DNA of 64,000 bases from Patiriisocius sp047730165. GTDB taxonomy: Bacteria > Bacteroidota > Bacteroidia > Flavobacteriales > Flavobacteriaceae. Within the stretch, counting starts at the first letter, position 1, and each line of letters opens with the position of its first letter. The stretch lies in NCBI RefSeq assembly GCF_047730165.1, contig NZ_CP159834.1:2356001-2420000 (forward strand), in the 5' to 3' direction. Position numbers and translations under genes: made by a program. Shown here piece after piece: positions 10,001 to 19,183 of this stretch. The notes under the pieces were generated by a model. The model saw only the letters and a list, made by a program, of their open reading frames with translations. It was not told the origin of the DNA and made no database searches.

Positions 10001-13000
10001 TAGCGTAATCGTAACCATAGAAACAATGTTATCTGCATCACAAGAAAATGTAGTTGCTACTGCCGAAACCTCTAGTAATGGTGGCTCGGTAATAGTGACG
10101 TCTTGTATTAATACACAATCTCTTCCAGAGGTTACTTGTACAGTATACGTTCCCATAGGAAGTCCCGTAAAAACATTTTCAGTTTGTGCAGGTACTACGA
10201 TGGGTGCTATAATCTCGTAGGTGTAGATAGGGTTATCATTACTCGGTGGTAATATCACCGTAATCGTTCCATCACTATCGCCATTACAACTTACGTTTGT
10301 TACTTCCGTAGTAAAAATTACTGGAGTCGCATCTTCTAAAGTTACTTGTACATCTTCAGTACACATCGTAACAGTATCGGTTACTGTAACTGTATAGGTT
10401 CCTGAAGGTACTCCAGAAAATATGTTTGTAGTTAAGACAATAGAAGGTGGATTTGGCGCTATTGTATACGCGTAGTTTCCTGTTCCTCCAGTTGCTGTTA
10501 CGGTGATTTCTCCATCGTCGTCTGCACAACTAGGTAATGCAGTAACGACTGGGCTTACTCCCAATGGTGGAGCAATCTCCACGACGATACTATTTCCGCA
10601 GCCATTAAGATCATTTACTTCTATAGTGTGTGTCCCACTTGATACATTCGAAATCGTAAACGGCAGACTTTGAGTCTGAAACGCGCCGCCATCTACACTT
10701 ATGCTATAAGGTGGAGTTCCGGCTGTAATGAGCGTAACATCGATTACAAAATTACCTTCACTAGCGGTACATTCATTGGTTGCTATCGCCGCTATTTCTG
10801 GAGAGGCATCCAACGGAACCACTTGCACAGGACTTGTCACAATACATCCATATGCATCTAAGGCGTGTACATAATAAGAGCCGGCATCTACATTAAAAGT
10901 ACTCGGTGTTGCCCAAGCAGGATCTGTTGCAATTGGTGCTGCAGGAGTTGTTGTTATTTGATATAGATAAGGAGCTGTTCCATTTTGGGCTATGGCACTT
11001 ACCACTCCTGACAATGGGTTACAGTTCGCGTTTTGATCTACGGAAGCTGTTATACTTAATAGAATAGCAGATTCTGTAATTGAGAATGACGCAGTTACTA
11101 CACCACAACCTGCGTTAGGTCCTGTCGTTTCTTCGATCAATACATAGTAGGTTCCGAAAGGTAATGGTCCTAAATCTGAAACAACAAGAGATCCTCCAGC
11201 AGGCACCGTGCCTACACCAGATATGGTTGTTGAAACTTGAGAAAGAGAATCAAAGATCTCATACGTTACGTTTACTGGAGCGCCATAGGTACTGTTTACA
11301 GTAAAAGATACGTCACCGTCATCACTTCCTGTACAGGTTACATTGTCTGAGCTTACAGCGCTTAACGTTAATGTCGTGTTAGTAGGAATAGGCGTTGTTG
11401 CTGGTTCATAATAACTACACATTGTAGATTCATCGTATACTATGAAAGTATATGTAACATCTGGAGTTAAGTTTGAAAATATGGTGGATTGACTCCCTGG
11501 TGGGTTTTCTGGTAACCAAGCCCCTGCTGGTAATGGATATACTGTTCCTGGACCTTGGTAAATAGCAAAATGAAAGGGCCCCATACTACCCAGTGTAGAA
11601 CTCACCGTCACCACGGCCTCACCACCTGCAGTACAATCTACCGTAGTGTTTATATCAATATCTAAATCATCGGGTGGAGAAGCTATTAATATATCCTGTA
11701 CTAATACAGAACATCCGTTAACATCGACCACATTTATTTCATACAATCCAAAATCGACAACGTCAAACGTCACTGATGTTGAACCGGTTGCATTAAATTC
11801 TGATGCTGAATATCCGTTTGAGCCGGTTACAAAATAATTGTAAGGCGGTATGCCACCAGTCACACTATTGATGATAATAGATCCTTGCGAAACTCCACCG
11901 GCTTCACAGGTGATATCTATTGTATCAAAGTCCACAATAATTGGGTCCGGTTGGTTGATAGTGATTATTTCAGTTGCCGAACAAGAATTTGCATCTGTAA
12001 TAGTTACAGTGTATGTTCCAGCAGCTAATCCAGTAGTTTGTGTTCCGTAGTCAGTTCCTGTTGTATCATTATTTACATTGATGACAAATGGGGGAGTACC
12101 CGTTGTTGGATCAATAGTAATTGAAATCGCTCCGTTTTCATCACCGTTACAAAGAATAGGTTGTGTTTCTAAAAGCGCACTTATTGCTGGGAATGTAATA
12201 GGATTCACGGTTATTATTTGTGAAGTAGCAACACATCCATTAGCATCTGTAATTTCAAATTGATACGTTCCATCTGTTCCTGTAGTATAGGTAAATGGAG
12301 TTCCTGTAGCTCCCAAAGGTGCGAATGGAGCGCCGTTAATTGAAACCGCATAATTAAAAGGTGCAGTTCCTCCTTCGATTGTTCCTGTTATAATTGCATC
12401 TGGCGAAGTCGTACAATCTAAATCTTTTGTCAACACCGCATTCACAATTAATTGTGGTGCAATTATTTGAGCAGGCAAGATCGTTTCACAGCCAAAGGCA
12501 TCTCTCACTGTAATAGTGTAGGTTCCCGGAACTAAATTTGCAAAGACATTACTAGATTGAAATGGACCTCCATTCAAACTAAACTCAAACGGAGCTTCAC
12601 CTGAAGTTACTGTAACTTCAATCGTTGCGCCATTATCTGTATCATAACAAATATCTGAAGTCACACTTATGTTAGCCACTGGTGGATTAGGTATTGTAAG
12701 ATCAAATGTTTCTGAAATAATACAACCGTTTAAATCTTCTACAGTGATGGTATACGTCCCACTTTGTGTAAGATTTGTAAAGGTATTAGTCGTCTGCGTA
12801 GGTAAGGTTGTAGTGTCTGGAAGTGTTAGGGTATAATTATAATTTCCCCATCCACCTGTTGCGTTAATAACTGCACTACCACTACCTATACAGGTAATTG
12901 GTGACGTATCTACAGTGATCATTAATGGATCTGTTGGTTCTTCTACTGTTGCCGTTGCTGTTGCTTCACAATTTGTTACTGTATCTGTTACAACTATTGT

Positions 13001-16000
13001 GTAGACATCTGCTGGTAATCCTGTTAATAGAATAGGTGATGTTCCTATCATAGGTGTACCTCCGTTAATAGTATATCCAAAAGTGGTTGTTCCAGAAACG
13101 ATAAATTGAACTAATCCATCTGCATCTCCTACACAACTTACGTTTGCAATGGTATCGCTAATTATTGATATAGTAGGTAATGGTGCTACTGCATACGATT
13201 CTGTGTATACACACTCATTAGCATCAATAACTTGAAAAGTATAAATATCTGGTGCTAATCCTGGAAAAACGTTTGAAGTTTGATACGGAGTTGCCGCTCC
13301 TGCTGGAGCTATTATTTGGTATTCTAAAGGTGGAACGCCACCTGTAGTTCCAGTAATGGTAATCGTCGTCGTATTGTCTGGACAAGTTAAAGGAGTATTA
13401 CTAAATTGTAAATCTGTAGGTGGATCTAATTGCAAAATCACAACCTCGTTTGTAGTAAACGTACAATCGTTTGCATCTTTAATGATAACCGTATAAGTTC
13501 CTGGAGTCAAACCAGTAAATGTAGGACTCATTTGAAAATTAATGCCATCTAAACTGTGCATATAAGGAGCAGTCCCACCAGTAACATTAACCACCGTAAT
13601 AGAACCTGTTGAAGTACAAGTATATGGAGCTACTAATTCTGCTTCACCATCTATTGCTGTATTTTCATCAATGGTGATACTTTGAGCGTCTGATACACAT
13701 ACGGATGGTCCAGTAATGTATTGAACTACCGCACTATAATTACCTGCTGCAAGCCCTGTAAACACGGGTGAGGCACTATAAGAGAATCCTCCATTAATAC
13801 TATATTGAAGACTATTCCCATTCGGGTTAGTTACATTAAAAGTGATCGTTCCATTGCCGTCGCCATTACATAAAATATCTGTTTTAGTGACAGTGAATTC
13901 TGGTGGTAGCGTAGCTTCCACAGTGATTGTGGTTTCTGCGCTACAGTTATTAGAATCTACTACGGTGATATTATAAACACCAGGTGCAGTCACTATGTAT
14001 TCTGGAACAGTTTGAAAAACTGTAGTACTATTTATAAAATAGAAATAGGGAGCCGTTCCTCCTTGCGGATAGATGGTAATCTCACCATCATCACAAGTTA
14101 GTGGTATGGTGATAGCCGCAGTTACCGTAAGTAATGGTGGCTCGATAATAATAACATCTTCTATATACATACACCCGTCTTCGGTTTCTACCGTTACGGT
14201 GTATGTACCTGGATTTAGATTTTCAAAAGAATAGTTGTTTTCTAAAATTGGACCTACACTATTTACTAAAGTTCCACCTTGATATATGGCAAAGAAGTAT
14301 TGTGGTTCAACATCGTTAGCAGCCAAATAAATAGAACCTTTGTCGCCATTACACAGGGGCTGTTCAATAGTAGTAGAAACTGTAAAATCGCGTTCTCTAA
14401 CTAAAACATCTGGTATAGTAAATACACAGGCATTTGTAGGTACTCCCACTTGTTGAATATACACGGTATATATTCCTGCAGTATTAATTGTAAAGACATT
14501 ACTTGCTTGCCAGTTGGCACCATCCAAGCTATATTCATAACCACTAGGAACATTATTTACAGTAATACTTCCTGGGGTGGTACAGATGATATCTGCTATG
14601 GTTACGTTAGGATCAAGGAGGTTTTGATATACATTAAAATAAAACTGATTAAAACACCCTCCTTGGTAGTTAATGGTAAGTCTGTATTGTCCTGAGACAT
14701 TGGCAATAAAGTCAGGTCCTGTGCCTACTTGGTCCCAGGTACACGCGTTATTTTCATTTGCACAATCTGTATTTCCAACAGGTGCACAACTAGACTCATC
14801 TAATTTTTCCCAAATGATAGAAATGGCTCCATCGATATCAGTTTCGATTTCTCTAAAGGCGTTTTCTCCACATAAAAATATATTAGGTAATTCTTTTCCG
14901 TCATCTGGACAAATTACAACTTCATCTGCATATGGAATGACAGGGTTTGTAATGTTTCCGCCATATAGCTCAATGTCAAATTGTTCCACAATAGACTGGC
15001 AAGGGGCAATCGCCGTGTTAAATGAATAATAGGTGCCAGTAGCTGTCACGGTGATCGTTTGTGTTGTTCCTATCACAGGAGTACCTGTTGGGCTCGTAGA
15101 CCAGGAATACGTATCGTATCCGTCTGCAGCTGTTAACTGTAAACTATCACCACATAATGTTTCATTCTGAAGAAAAATACAATCATCAAGATCTGCTAGA
15201 AAGTTCGTTGCTTGTGGCGAGATTAAACATCCAGTGTTCGTGCTATAACTAGGGTCATCGGTAATAATAAAAGTAGGGTTCAGCGTTCCTTGATATGTTG
15301 CGAATGCTTGGTTGTTAATAATGTTAGAACATGAATCTGCTAATTGTTGGCAGGAATCTACGACCTGAGCTTCAATTCTAATTTCATAGGTAGGATCATT
15401 TTCTTCTACTAAATAATCTTCAATACCAAAAATGATTTCTCGAGTAGGAACATTATAACTCAATATGCTAACGCCAGCGGGAAGTGTGAGTCCAGCAGGA
15501 TAATCAAAAATGATATTGATGGGTAGTATATCACGAATTGTCAAGTTTGTCGCATCATCATTTCCCACATTTTGAAAGCCAATAACGTAATTTAAATCTT
15601 GTCCAAGACCCACTACTTGGCCACCTATATTATTTCCAAACTCATCTTCTACAATTTTTGTTAGGAGAATGTCTGGTTCTATAATTTCCACAGCAAAAGC
15701 AAAGAAGTATGGAAAATATGTATCTCCACCTGTCTCTAAACTCACGGTGGCTGAGGTTGCATCATTAGCAATCACGGTATTCCCTGGATTGGGAACTTGC
15801 ATGACTCCGGTATCAAAACCTAATGTATTAGTGCTATTAGGATTTCTGTTGTTTACAGGTAGTGCGGTTAATTGTGTTACTGAACTATTGAAAAAGTTAC
15901 TTGCCTGGCGGTCTAATGTCGAAAGGTCAGTGCCATTTATTTTTAATCTATCACCAAGAATAGGCTTATCTCCTTCTAGCGCGGCAAAAGCAAAATTAGC

Positions 16001-16747
16001 TCTCACTGGAGCAGGAGCAGGTACCGTTCTAAAACCAGAAACGGGTACGTCTACATTTGCATTATTAGCTAAACTAATAGCACTAAAACCATCAAAACTA
16101 GTAATTGATTTTCCAGGTAAAGTAGGATCTTCATACACTACAAACAGCGACCATCCCGAGGAATATCCGGTTCCGTTATATGGATTAAAAGTTGAAGTCT
16201 CCCCAAGCGCACTAGAAACATTTGCCACGGTGTAGGTTCCAAGATCATTACCAGCAAAGGCACTTACTATACTCGTAACATCTGCGAAACAAGCGTATGG
16301 AAAACTATTACCACCATCAACAGAGGTACCGTTTGCTTCAAATATTAAAGTACCTGTAATATCATTATATGCACCTGTTGGGCCTTTAAATTTTACTTCC
16401 CTAATGGGTTCGTCTCCATCTGTAACTGCTCCCCAGTAGAGGCCTGCATAGCGTATTACGTAACAGTCTGGATTTGGAATTTCTAGGTCTGCACTTGATG
16501 AACTAAAAGTAGATGCGTCTCCATCAATATTGATGTATTGCATATCCACATTGTGATTATATACATTATCATTATTGAAAGGATTGTTATCTGGCCCGAG
16601 AATATTATTTCCTATTAATACAATATCACCTTTGAGATCTTGGTCAAACCTAGGTGTGAATGGCACATAATTTTGGGCAAATGCCTGTAGGGTAGGTATT
16701 AGTAAGATAAGAATTATTAAAATTCTTTTTATATTTAGCTTGTTCAT
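7079..16747 (-). CDS. sprB: SprB-like giant cell-surface gliding adhesin
   Basis: A 3222-residue secreted protein. Residues 1-25 are a signal peptide ending AFAQ. An N-terminal domain of about 320 residues (GLYWGAV, SGWSLFVVYEDP) is followed by a DUF11-like domain (ILLTKIVEDEFGN, LNYVIGFQNVGNDDATN) near residues 355-480. The middle is a long tandem of roughly 80-residue SprB-type repeats: I count 29 copies of the closing signature G-T-Y-T-V-x-V-x-D-x-N-G-C. The last 85 residues form a T9SS type B (gliding-motility-associated) sorting domain, with NYFTPNGDGVADYW and GRKV followed by a terminal GHFTLYR. SprB moves along the cell surface and pulls the cell forward. The length is about half that of F. 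johnsoniae SprB (around 6500 residues), so copy number differs. It is flanked by sprD and sprF. Confidence 0.9.
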   Translation of the reverse strand: MNKLNIKRILIILILLIPTLQAFAQNYVPFTPRFDQDLKGDIVLIGNNILGPDNNPFNNDNVYNHNVDMQYINIDGDASTFSSSSADLEIPNPDCYVIRYAGLYWGAVTDGDEPIREVKFKGPTGAYNDITGTLIFEANGTSVDGGNSFPYACFADVTSIVSAFAGNDLGTYTVANVSSALGETSTFNPYNGTGYSSGWSLFVVYEDPTLPGKSITSFDGFSAISLANNANVDVPVSGFRTVPAPAPVRANFAFAALEGDKPILGDRLKINGTDLSTLDRQASNFFNSSVTQLTALPVNNRNPNSTNTLGFDTGVMQVPNPGNTVIANDATSATVSLETGGDTYFPYFFAFAVEIIEPDILLTKIVEDEFGNNIGGQVVGLGQDLNYVIGFQNVGNDDATNLTIRDILPINIIFDYPAGLTLPAGVSILSYNVPTREIIFGIEDYLVEENDPTYEIRIEAQVVDSCQQLADSCSNIINNQAFATYQGTLNPTFIITDDPSYSTNTGCLISPQATNFLADLDDCIFLQNETLCGDSLQLTAADGYDTYSWSTSPTGTPVIGTTQTITVTATGTYYSFNTAIAPCQSIVEQFDIELYGGNITNPVIPYADEVVICPDDGKELPNIFLCGENAFREIETDIDGAISIIWEKLDESSCAPVGNTDCANENNACTWDQVGTGPDFIANVSGQYRLTINYQGGCFNQFYFNVYQNLLDPNVTIADIICTTPGSITVNNVPSGYEYSLDGANWQASNVFTINTAGIYTVYIQQVGVPTNACVFTIPDVLVRERDFTVSTTIEQPLCNGDKGSIYLAANDVEPQYFFAIYQGGTLVNSVGPILENNYSFENLNPGTYTVTVETEDGCMYIEDVIIIEPPLLTVTAAITIPLTCDDGEITIYPQGGTAPYFYFINSTTVFQTVPEYIVTAPGVYNITVVDSNNCSAETTITVEATLPPEFTVTKTDILCNGDGNGTITFNVTNPNGNSLQYSINGGFSYSASPVFTGLAAGNYSAVVQYITGPSVCVSDAQSITIDENTAIDGEAELVAPYTCTSTGSITVVNVTGGTAPYMHSLDGINFQMSPTFTGLTPGTYTVIIKDANDCTFTTNEVVILQLDPPTDLQFSNTPLTCPDNTTTITITGTTGGVPPLEYQIIAPAGAATPYQTSNVFPGLAPDIYTFQVIDANECVYTESYAVAPLPTISIISDTIANVSCVGDADGLVQFIVSGTTTFGYTINGGTPMIGTSPILLTGLPADVYTIVVTDTVTNCEATATATVEEPTDPLMITVDTSPITCIGSGSAVINATGGWGNYNYTLTLPDTTTLPTQTTNTFTNLTQSGTYTITVEDLNGCIISETFDLTIPNPPVANISVTSDICYDTDNGATIEVTVTSGEAPFEFSLNGGPFQSSNVFANLVPGTYTITVRDAFGCETILPAQIIAPQLIVNAVLTKDLDCTTSPDAIITGTIEGGTAPFNYAVSINGAPFAPLGATGTPFTYTTGTDGTYQFEITDANGCVATSQIITVNPITFPAISALLETQPILCNGDENGAISITIDPTTGTPPFVINVNNDTTGTDYGTQTTGLAAGTYTVTITDANSCSATEIITINQPDPIIVDFDTIDITCEAGGVSQGSIIINSVTGGIPPYNYFVTGSNGYSASEFNATGSTSVTFDVVDFGLYEINVVDVNGCSVLVQDILIASPPDDLDIDINTTVDCTAGGEAVVTVSSTLGSMGPFHFAIYQGPGTVYPLPAGAWLPENPPGSQSTIFSNLTPDVTYTFIVYDESTMCSYYEPATTPIPTNTTLTLSAVSSDNVTCTGSDDGDVSFTVNSTYGAPVNVTYEIFDSLSQVSTTISGVGTVPAGGSLVVSDLGPLPFGTYYVLIEETTGPNAGCGVVTASFSITESAILLSITASVDQNANCNPLSGVVSAIAQNGTAPYLYQITTTPAAPIATDPAWATPSTFNVDAGSYYVHALDAYGCIVTSPVQVVPLDASPEIAAIATNECTASEGNFVIDVTLITAGTPPYSISVDGGAFQTQSLPFTISNVSSGTHTIEVNDLNGCGNSIVVEIAPPLGVSPVVTALPSCADDDGEITVTATGGTGNYAYTIAPNPPSIVLTTNIFSGVPSGTYTVTVTDTVTMCTEDVQVTLEDATPVIFTTEVTNVSCNGDSDGTITVILPPSNDNPIYTYEIIAPIVVPAQTENVFTGLPMGTYTVQVTSGRDCVLIQDVTITEPPLLEVSAVATTFSCDADNIVSMVTITLTETGGTSGYTYSINGINYFSSNIFEVTDTGATQNITVYVTDANGCTATNTVVIDPLPTITVAAFTIATPIDCNQTGTVTITVTGGSGNFTYQILPDGLPQASNTFDITGPGTYYFQINDTDTDCYFLTEPFIVAPFDTIEAVLVATQANDCFGDLNGEMQLTVNGYTGVYTYQLVDEIGTPIGGTVAVNTSTNPQIITGLASGNYSVIIVETETPFCTTTANVVNIGTPQSALVLTISETSNVTCDNDQGTLTAIAAGGISPYEFELTGAATVPYSFDNVFTNLAAGTYTINARDANGCIETETTTLIAPTPISADIAADTTLLKCFGDQDAVLTVSNVLGGQGADYLYTLNTITPVSASSGPQASNVFENLGAGTYSVTITDGLECSFTTIEITINQPDPVVVSLIAASTPTCEIDATLTLNATGGTGDYEYSDNDTFIPILGTFTTLITFPVTDGVYEYYVRDANGCVAFVSNEITIDPLPELEITLVSENPEINCTGDNTGTIQATASGGLGNYVYVLQDTSGATIPATQTTPGIFTSLTAGTYVVYVESGDCDAISAAIEITEPDTTLSATYELSDVTCNGEDDGSIEVFAEGGTGIIQYAISPQLSQFFEMGVFENLAPGVYDVIVQDELGCFLIFDFEVMEPLVVIITIIPDSIIPEICEGDADGSFSIEVEGGTLPYSVSLDDGAHVLGSADQTIFDFENLGGGVHTVHVIDSSGCESEWSIPFPDSVFIDPMFVIEYVCVNNQTENIVTVTIDDSIVDTTQLEYSLNDGPYQSSNTFVNLPPSTDNFFTVQHSNGCIQMTAFFDIQSFTPLSIELSEGDLNEIIATAAGGTGVYQFTLNDEDYGSNNTFIIEESGVFNITVTDSSGCSVSATIEKEFIEICIPNYFTPNGDGVADYWFPGCAGNYPNLHFSVFDRYGRKVAYLRAGQYWDGNYNNAELPTGDYWYVVQLGTENDREFVGHFTLYR

Positions 16748-16827
16748 AATAACTGAGTTATGCGATTCTAAATTCTCCCAGAATCATAACATTAGGAGGC
16801 GGGGACTTTATTAATGGTATGCGTTTA

Positions 16828-19182
16828 TTAATTTTCTATTTTCACTATTGATGTTTTTAAATTATACATAGTATCTGTTTGATTATCTAAAGCTTGATTC
16901 GCTTGCTGCAGTGAATCATATCGTTCTGTATAGATGTAATATCTACTTGTATTTACATTATAGAAGAAGTCAATATCCTTTGAGCCAGATGCAACTGCTT
17001 TAGTCAAGAAGTCATCTCTTTTAATGACACTGTTATGAACCGCAATAATTACATAGAATCCGTTCTCTGTGTTTGCTACACTTTTAAGAATCTGAATGTT
17101 AGTATTTCTTTCTTCTCCAAAATCAAATGCCTCAACACCAAGCGGTGTAGTTAGCAATACTGTGTTCCTCTTAATGAAACCTAGCTTAGCTTTATCTTGA
17201 GTAAACCTATCAGACTCATTCGTATAAGAAGCCTTTTTTATTCTTCTTTTTCTTTCAATGACAGTGGCTTCATTTATTTCTTTTAGTGTAGAAAGCAAAT
17301 AAACTCTTGATCTTTCTGTAGCAATTTGTTCGTTCTTTAACTCGTCAATTCTATTTTTAAAATAGTTATTGGTTTCGTCTTTTCTGTCAGATACTTCTTT
17401 TACACGTTTTGAATATAGATCTTCAAGTACAGAAATTTCTCTGCCCTGTTCGGCAATCATTTCTTCTATATTTAACTTTAAGGCTTCAATAGCTTGATTT
17501 TCTGCAGTAACACTTTTAAATGGCTTTGGGGTTACAAAAATTCCTTGCTCACTGAAGTCATTCTCTTCACGTAAATCTTTTAAATCTTTATTTTTACTTT
17601 CTATCGCTTCATTCAGCGCTTCCATGGTGCTTTCCTGTGTTGTCATTAATTGTTCTGTACGTAGCGTGAGTGCAGTCATTTCTTGCCCTATAGCATCAAT
17701 AGGATTACTGATAGCTGCTTCTCTTTTTTCTTCTGTTACTATGCTTTCTAACTCAGCTGCGTCTTCAATAGCTTGATTTTCTACCGCAATTCTTTTTAAC
17801 TCAGCTGCGTCTGCTATTGCTTTATTCTCTGCAGCTATTCTTGCACGTTCTGCATCATCAGCTTTCGCTTTCTCTTCAGCTGCGATTCTTTTACGTTCTG
17901 CATCGTCGGCTTTTACTTTCTCTTCTGCTGCGATTCTTTCTAATTCGGCAGCATCTGCTATTGCTCTGTTTTCTGCTGCTATTCTGTCTTCCTCGTTTAC
18001 AGTTGTTGCTAGATTTTCTTCGGCGATTCTATCACGTTCGTCTACTGCTACTTTTGCTTCTGCTTTCTTTTCTTCTGCAAGTTTTGTTCGCGTATCTGCG
18101 CCTATGTTTGCTTCTATTTCATTTAAAGCCTTTTCAGCTTCTTCTTGTGCTTTAACTGCCGCTTGTTGTTCTACTTTAGCAACGACTGCCTTTTTCGTAG
18201 TTTTTTTCTTTCTTCCAGTTCCGGGCATAATGAGTCCAGCCATTTCATCATCACGACTATAATCATAATAATTACTATTCTTAAATCTGTAAGCGAGTGT
18301 AATCTCGTGTGCAGACCCTAACTCTGACAGTCCAATGAATGGCTTTTCATAATTGTACTCGATAGCTAGTTGGGGTGTTAGATTGACTCCAATTCCTACA
18401 GAAGCACCATATATAGTATTGTATCCTACTTGCGCCCAGATTCCTTTAGGTACAGTAAGCATTAACATTCCTGAAATTATATTGTCATCTTTTTGAAATT
18501 CTGTTTTTCCAAGTGCTGAAAATCTACTTTCTCCAAAGAAGCCATACCCACCTAAATACCCAGTATACATTATATGACCTTGAATTCCTTTTTCTGCATT
18601 CTCTTCAAGAAGTGTAGATATCTTAAAGTTATAAGTTGTCACATTAGATAGCGTTAATCCGAAATCCATATACCCAGTTCCATAATTTATACTAGGACTT
18701 GCAGTAACAAGAAAGCTTGATGGTACATTATCTAGCGCTGGGTCTTGAAAATTTATATTCACATTACCTGCATTGATACCGCTTTTATATGCGCCCACAT
18801 TTGTAGCGAACGTTAGATTACTATCTTCTTGTATTCTTATGTTGTATGCAAAATTTACGATCCCACCAAAGGTTGATAAGACTCCAAAGTCCTTTTGAAA
18901 TACAGCAATACCTGCACCTATATTTTCTTGTACTCTACCAGAGAAGTTAAAGAGGTAAGTAGAAGGAGCATCTTCAACATCTAACAATTCTCTTTTATTT
19001 GTTGCTGAAATATATTTGTTTTGTTCTCTCACAAAACTAAAAGTTGGGTTTTCTAAGAACCTATTAAACATCAAAGAGTTTCTTGCAGGTATGTCAAGCG
19101 CAACAGCCCCATTCTCGGTTTGAGAGTAGGTAATCTGTGTTACACAGAATAATAGTACGAAAAAGTTAATTGCAGTTTTCAC
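16828..19182 (-). CDS. sprD: SprD: PorP/SprF domain fused to long coiled coil and C-terminal domain
   Basis: The start is GTG at 19182, one base after the TAA of the upstream gene, so translation is coupled. Residues 1-20 are a signal peptide (ending TYSQ). Residues 25-305 are a PorP/SprF beta-barrel domain. From about 320 to 660 the protein is Ala/Glu/Lys/Arg-rich coiled coil, with six 16-residue repeats at 396-491. The last 95 residues are a compact domain (GFYVIIAVHNSV, SRYYIYTERYDSLQQANQAL) that resembles a SPOR-type peptidoglycan-binding fold in length and pattern. This would join an outer-membrane barrel to the cell wall across the periplasm. Position and architecture match SprD of the F. 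johnsoniae sprB operon. The SPOR assignment is an inference. Confidence 0.82.
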   Translation of the reverse strand: MKTAINFFVLLFCVTQITYSQTENGAVALDIPARNSLMFNRFLENPTFSFVREQNKYISATNKRELLDVEDAPSTYLFNFSGRVQENIGAGIAVFQKDFGVLSTFGGIVNFAYNIRIQEDSNLTFATNVGAYKSGINAGNVNINFQDPALDNVPSSFLVTASPSINYGTGYMDFGLTLSNVTTYNFKISTLLEENAEKGIQGHIMYTGYLGGYGFFGESRFSALGKTEFQKDDNIISGMLMLTVPKGIWAQVGYNTIYGASVGIGVNLTPQLAIEYNYEKPFIGLSELGSAHEITLAYRFKNSNYYDYSRDDEMAGLIMPGTGRKKKTTKKAVVAKVEQQAAVKAQEEAEKALNEIEANIGADTRTKLAEEKKAEAKVAVDERDRIAEENLATTVNEEDRIAAENRAIADAAELERIAAEEKVKADDAERKRIAAEEKAKADDAERARIAAENKAIADAAELKRIAVENQAIEDAAELESIVTEEKREAAISNPIDAIGQEMTALTLRTEQLMTTQESTMEALNEAIESKNKDLKDLREENDFSEQGIFVTPKPFKSVTAENQAIEALKLNIEEMIAEQGREISVLEDLYSKRVKEVSDRKDETNNYFKNRIDELKNEQIATERSRVYLLSTLKEINEATVIERKRRIKKASYTNESDRFTQDKAKLGFIKRNTVLLTTPLGVEAFDFGEERNTNIQILKSVANTENGFYVIIAVHNSVIKRDDFLTKAVASGSKDIDFFYNVNTSRYYIYTERYDSLQQANQALDNQTDTMYNLKTSIVKIEN
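17710..17997 (-). repeat. Six tandem 48-bp repeats inside sprD
   Basis: Codons 396-491 of sprD encode six 16-residue units of the type AELERIAAEEKVKADD, AERKRIAAEEKAKADD, AERARIAAENKAIADA. The first and last units are the most diverged. The DNA repeats are imperfect, so the array is old rather than a fresh slippage product. Confidence 0.85.
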
Positions 19183-19183
19183 T

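Noticed and set aside
7138..16235. Many frames of 60-190 codons on both strands inside the giant adhesin gene
   Set aside because: Repetitive coding sequence keeps alternative frames open; none has a start context, signal or family match, and the minus-strand adhesin frame accounts for the region fully.
7079..16747. Periodic signal at about 240-250 bases that might suggest a CRISPR-like or tandem DNA array
   Set aside because: The period is at protein level (80-residue SprB units) with weak nucleotide identity; no short identical repeats with unique spacers.
17817..18155. 112-codon plus-strand frame rich in Leu and Arg
   Set aside because: It is the reverse of the Ala/Glu/Arg-rich repeat of sprD; low-complexity antisense frame.
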